Shown piece by piece: positions 60,712 to 64,000 of a stretch of DNA of 64,000 bases. Below the pieces are notes generated by a model. That model made no database searches, was not told the origin of the DNA, and worked only from the letters and a program-made list of their open reading frames with translations. The DNA comes from Bugula neritina (Eukaryota; Bryozoa; Gymnolaemata; Cheilostomatida; Bugulidae). A program made the position numbers and the translations under genes. The DNA lies in assembly GCA_964035545.1 (NCBI GenBank), contig OZ037767.1, forward strand, positions 6,562,207-6,626,206. The letters run 5' to 3'. Each line of letters begins with the position of its first letter. The first letter of the stretch is position 1.

Positions 60712-63246
60712 ATGAATAATGTTCTGTTGCTTACAGTTCTAGCTGTGTTACTCATCAGCTCTGTATGGGTTGGTTCAGCCAATGATATTGGAGAAGAGTC
60801 TTTAATTGGTCACCTCAAAGTTTTTTTCAACAGCTGGGTTCAAAACGAACATGGTGGATCAGGCAGCATCAAATCAGTTAGTTTATAGACTACAATATAA
60901 TGCATCTTATTTTAAAAAGTGCATCCTGATTTGAGTCATATATAGGAATCATTTGTTCATATAATATAGATGGACAAGTAATACATCAAATTGAAAATTA
61001 ACTGCAACTTTACTTTATTGACTGAGCAGTTATATGTATCACATTTTATTTTATTATATACATTATTTTATGAGATATTTTGTGATATTATATTCTGAAA
61101 AATTACATTTTTTAATTTTATAACAAAATTAAGCAATTCTTAATAAGTATGGTATTTTTAACATCCTTAAAATTTTGATTTATACTTATAGTTTTATCCA
61201 TGTAATGATCATCAACAGGTATAGAGATAGTTCTGTTTCACAACATTTACACCTGCAAAAGTCATATCTATTCATGCATTTATGCATCTTTCTTCTACAA
61301 TTCATCTGTTGTGTAGCTGGGTATTGATTTAAAAGCATTACCTCACAAAGCATTTTGGCTTAACACTGTTCATGAGACTTATCCCACCATGAAATTTTTC
61401 TCCAGTACATTTTCTTTCAGCTATATACAGACACAGCATTGCTCAAACTGCTTTATGTTTATAGACTAGTTTGTTTGGAAGGCAAATCCAGCTACACGTC
61501 TACAAGATCTCTGTACAGCACTTATCTGGCACGGTTCAAGTCACTGTAAGTGTCACAGATCAGGCTACTGGGAAATCAGTGACTAAAACAGCGCAAGCTG
61601 CAAAGGTATGTATAAAGTGAAGGTTTATTGGCTTCTGTATACTTAAATCTATTTTTAACAATTTGCTGCTGGTGTGCTTTTAAACCCTTGAATAATTTAT
61701 ATTGACTAGCACTATAAGAAACAACAGCAATTGTTTTGTGAAATAAAAAATCACTCCATGTTCATGATACATAAGTCTAATTACGTAGAATGCTTTAAAT
61801 TTCTCCATATATCTTATATCTATATATTATATAATGACTGAAAGTTAAGGCACTAATTGCTGGAAACTTTAAAGAGAGTGTTGCTCAACTTTCTCTACTC
61901 CAAGTTCCAATAGGAACAAATGCTAGTTTTTATTTTGTTAGATGTATAGTTGAGCAAACTAAGTATTGCAGAAAGTCAGCTGCCAGCTTTTGAAATGCTG
62001 AATATATATTATTCTTCTTTCCTGCATGTATAAGGAACAGGACGCAACAATGAATGCTGGGACAGCTGCAGCTTATGAGCTGTTTACTATCTTAGAGAAA
62101 GAAGGACTTGTCAAGCAATCTGATTTTCTCCGAGATAATCAAGTCCGTAAGTTACACTTTGACTGTAAACATTAAAACAACATTTTTGTTTTGAATGTCA
62201 CCGACTCCAAAATGTACTTAGGGAGCATGCTGAAAAGCAAATTGTTTCATCAAAATTCATGATAAATTAATCAACAGGCAAGCAAACTGTTCTTTAGCCA
62301 CAAACAGTGAGAGCTGAAATCTAAATCTCATGCCTTAGAGACTTGGATTGAGAAAAATAAATTCAACTATCAGTCTGTATAATGTATATAGTTTAAAGTG
62401 CTTTAAAAAAGATCACCCAAACTCTATATTTTACTTCAATGTTTTTCAATATTCTCATATTACTTCTATTTAAGTGACCACTGATTACTAGAACTATACT
62501 ATTCCTACTTTTGCTTTATAGTAGTTAGATTCATCGTTTTATCAACTGCTTACCCTTCATTCACATTTTGCCTGCCGTATTGTACGCCGTAACGTAAAAT
62601 GTCAGCCATATTTAATCTGTTCGTGCTGAAGTTTTCAAACTCTGCTACTAGGTACGATCTATGACACTTCATTGGGCAATTATAAGCAATGAGTTAGCAC
62701 AAAAGTTTTTCTGTCAATTAGAAGCCCGCCGTAACTTGAGTTTCAATCAAGAAGTGCTTGATTTTAACATACTGTAGCAGCGTACATGAAGCTCAGACAT
62801 TTGTAAAAATGGCTGATATTTTACTTTACGACGTATGATACGCAGCAAAGTTTGAATGAGGGGTTAGATTGATGTTGCAAATAGCAAGATCAAACGTTAG
62901 CTACTGTTCGATTAGTGCAGAGCTGTGTGATGATGTCATCTAGTTTTGTTATCTGCTATTTGATTGGTGTAGAGCTGTGTGATGATGTCATGAGATTATC
63001 CACCTGTCAAATCTATGCTAAGAGGGGAATGTGCAGCAACAACACTTGGCATTCTTTCCTGAGAGAGAACTGTTTCTACACATGCTTGTAAGTTTATCTG
63101 ACTTTTCATCTCATTGACCTCTATACTCAGATGTATAGCAATACAATCAACATTGATTCAATGAGTGATGGTGTTAAACTGGAAGATGCAATATAATGTG
63201 ACCTGTAAATATATGTTTCAGCAACTGTGGCAAAGGATGGAACTAA
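60712..63246 (+). CDS. Secreted protein with C-terminal ShKT domain, 5 exons
   Basis: Exons 60712-60876, 61465-61605, 62035-62146, 62973-63087, 63222-63246, all with GT-AG borders and consistent phases, give 185 aa with stop TAA at 63244-63246. The start at ATG 60712 precedes a signal peptide (NNVLLLTVLAVLLISSVWVG, cleavage probably after GSA). An upstream in-frame ATG at 60682 would add ten residues before it. The middle part (exons 2-3, about 85 aa) has no domain I know. The last two exons encode a six-cysteine ShKT module: LCDDVM, STCQIYAKRGMCSN, RENCFYTCFNCGKGWN. ShKT modules occur in many secreted animal proteins, including proteases, matrix proteins and some channel-blocking peptides, so no specific activity can be claimed. 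Confidence 0.85.
62909..62990 (+). repeat. 52-bp duplication at the exon 4 acceptor of the ShKT gene
   Basis: GATTAGTGCAG then AGCTGTGTGATGATGTCAT (acceptor AG 62919-62920) is repeated as GATTGGTGTAG then AGCTGTGTGATGATGTCAT (AG 62971-62972). The second is the true acceptor. Using the first would hit a stop (TAG) after seven codons. Confidence 0.9.
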
Positions 63247-63379
63247 CAGCATGATAAAAAGCCTATAAAGGACTACTATCGATCTACCTGAGGCCTACCT
63301 TAGCCTATTTGAGGTTTACCTAAGATCTATACCAATATACGATATGTGGACATAAGTTGTATGCTTGGTCTTTCAGTGT

Positions 63380-63385
63380 AATAAA
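63380..63385 (+). terminator. Poly(A) signal of the ShKT gene
   Basis: AATAAA 134 bases after the stop codon, followed by T-rich sequence. Confidence 0.75.
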
Positions 63386-64000
63386 CTCATTTTAAATTTC
63401 CACACATGCTTTTTAGTATAAGAATATATGCTAAGCAGCATTCATACATTATAAAATCTCAGCCGCACACATTTGGCTTTTGTCAACAGTAGTATATTTA
63501 TTTTTATAAGAATTGCAACCTGAAACGCATATAGAATTTCCCAATACGTGTACACTTAGTCATGGAAACTTATTGAAAATTCTTGACTCACACAATTAGA
63601 AAACAAAGTAATTAGAGAAATACCTCAAGTTATTGTGCCAATAAGCTAATACCTATATAATGCATAAACATCATATCTATGAGTACCACTTGCAAACAAT
63701 TCATTGAATGACAACAGTGTTAATAGACACCATATTCTGTCAACTTTATGTCTTACTATGCTAACAAGACTAACGATATGCTTATTTTCATACTCCTAGA
63801 TAGGCAAATATTATACTACCTGCATTACTATAAATTGAAATGAGCAAGAGCTATAAACATACACATGTTTTTATTTTGATTTCTAAATTAATGTTAACAC
63901 ACTAATAACCCAGTGAAAGTTTTTTGTGACACAAATAAAAAAGTGATTATTTCAGTGCTATAGCCATAAATTTAATTAAAACAAACCTTTATTATATGCT
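63386..64000. other. AT-rich right flank
   Basis: I see no gene, repeat array or element end in this stretch. Confidence 0.6.

Overview
This is an AT-rich eukaryotic (metazoan) genomic window with intron-rich protein-coding genes. The introns have ordinary GT-AG borders, and intergenic DNA is scattered with short transposons and simple repeats. A motile-cilium dynein heavy chain together with a ShKT-domain secreted protein and an animal-type legumain points to a ciliated invertebrate such as a lophotrochozoan or similar animal. The species cannot be fixed from the window, and nematodes are unlikely because they lack axonemal dyneins. There is no bacterial-style operon.

Layout. (1) 1-3763: intergenic, with a foldback element carrying a G-rich loop. 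(2) 3764-11550, minus strand: a complete 11-exon legumain gene (asparaginyl endopeptidase, 431 aa). (3) 11551-14549: about 3 kb between two head-to-head genes, holding a hAT remnant, palindromes and an odd GC-rich hairpin block. (4) 14550-55704, plus strand: one very large gene in 74 exons encoding an axonemal dynein heavy chain of the DNAH10 type (about 4726 aa; the exon lengths I assigned add to an exact multiple of three ending at a stop). All parts of a dynein motor are present: tail, linker, AAA1-AAA6, stalk and C-terminal domain. Its introns hold a 1.7 kb hAT element with 8-bp target duplication, a 227-bp hAT MITE, three antisense tRNA-derived SINE copies, a 500-bp foldback, and a broken copy of the neighbouring gene. 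(5) 56442-57567, minus strand: a small 4-exon gene for an unrecognised coiled-coil-like protein, tail-to-tail with the dynein. (6) 57568-60711: intergenic, with one tRNA-like relic. (7) 60712-63246, plus strand: a 5-exon gene for a secreted protein with a C-terminal ShKT domain. (8) 63386-64000: AT-rich flank.

The most striking feature is not a gene. At many intron ends of the dynein gene, and once in the ShKT gene, short tandem repeats sit exactly on the splice junction, and their units contain copies of the junction itself (acceptor or donor plus the first or last exon bases). Clear cases are at dynein exons 6, 37, 42, 45, 51 and 62 and at ShKT exon 4. In exon 42 part of the coding sequence is itself a repeat unit. 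In several cases use of an extra copy would shift the frame or hit a stop. Tandem duplication of splice junctions is a known theoretical route to intron gain and intron sliding, and this window looks like an unusually dense collection of such events.

No functional link between the three or four genes is evident. Legumain works in lysosomes or endosomes, DNAH10 in cilia, and the ShKT protein is probably secreted.
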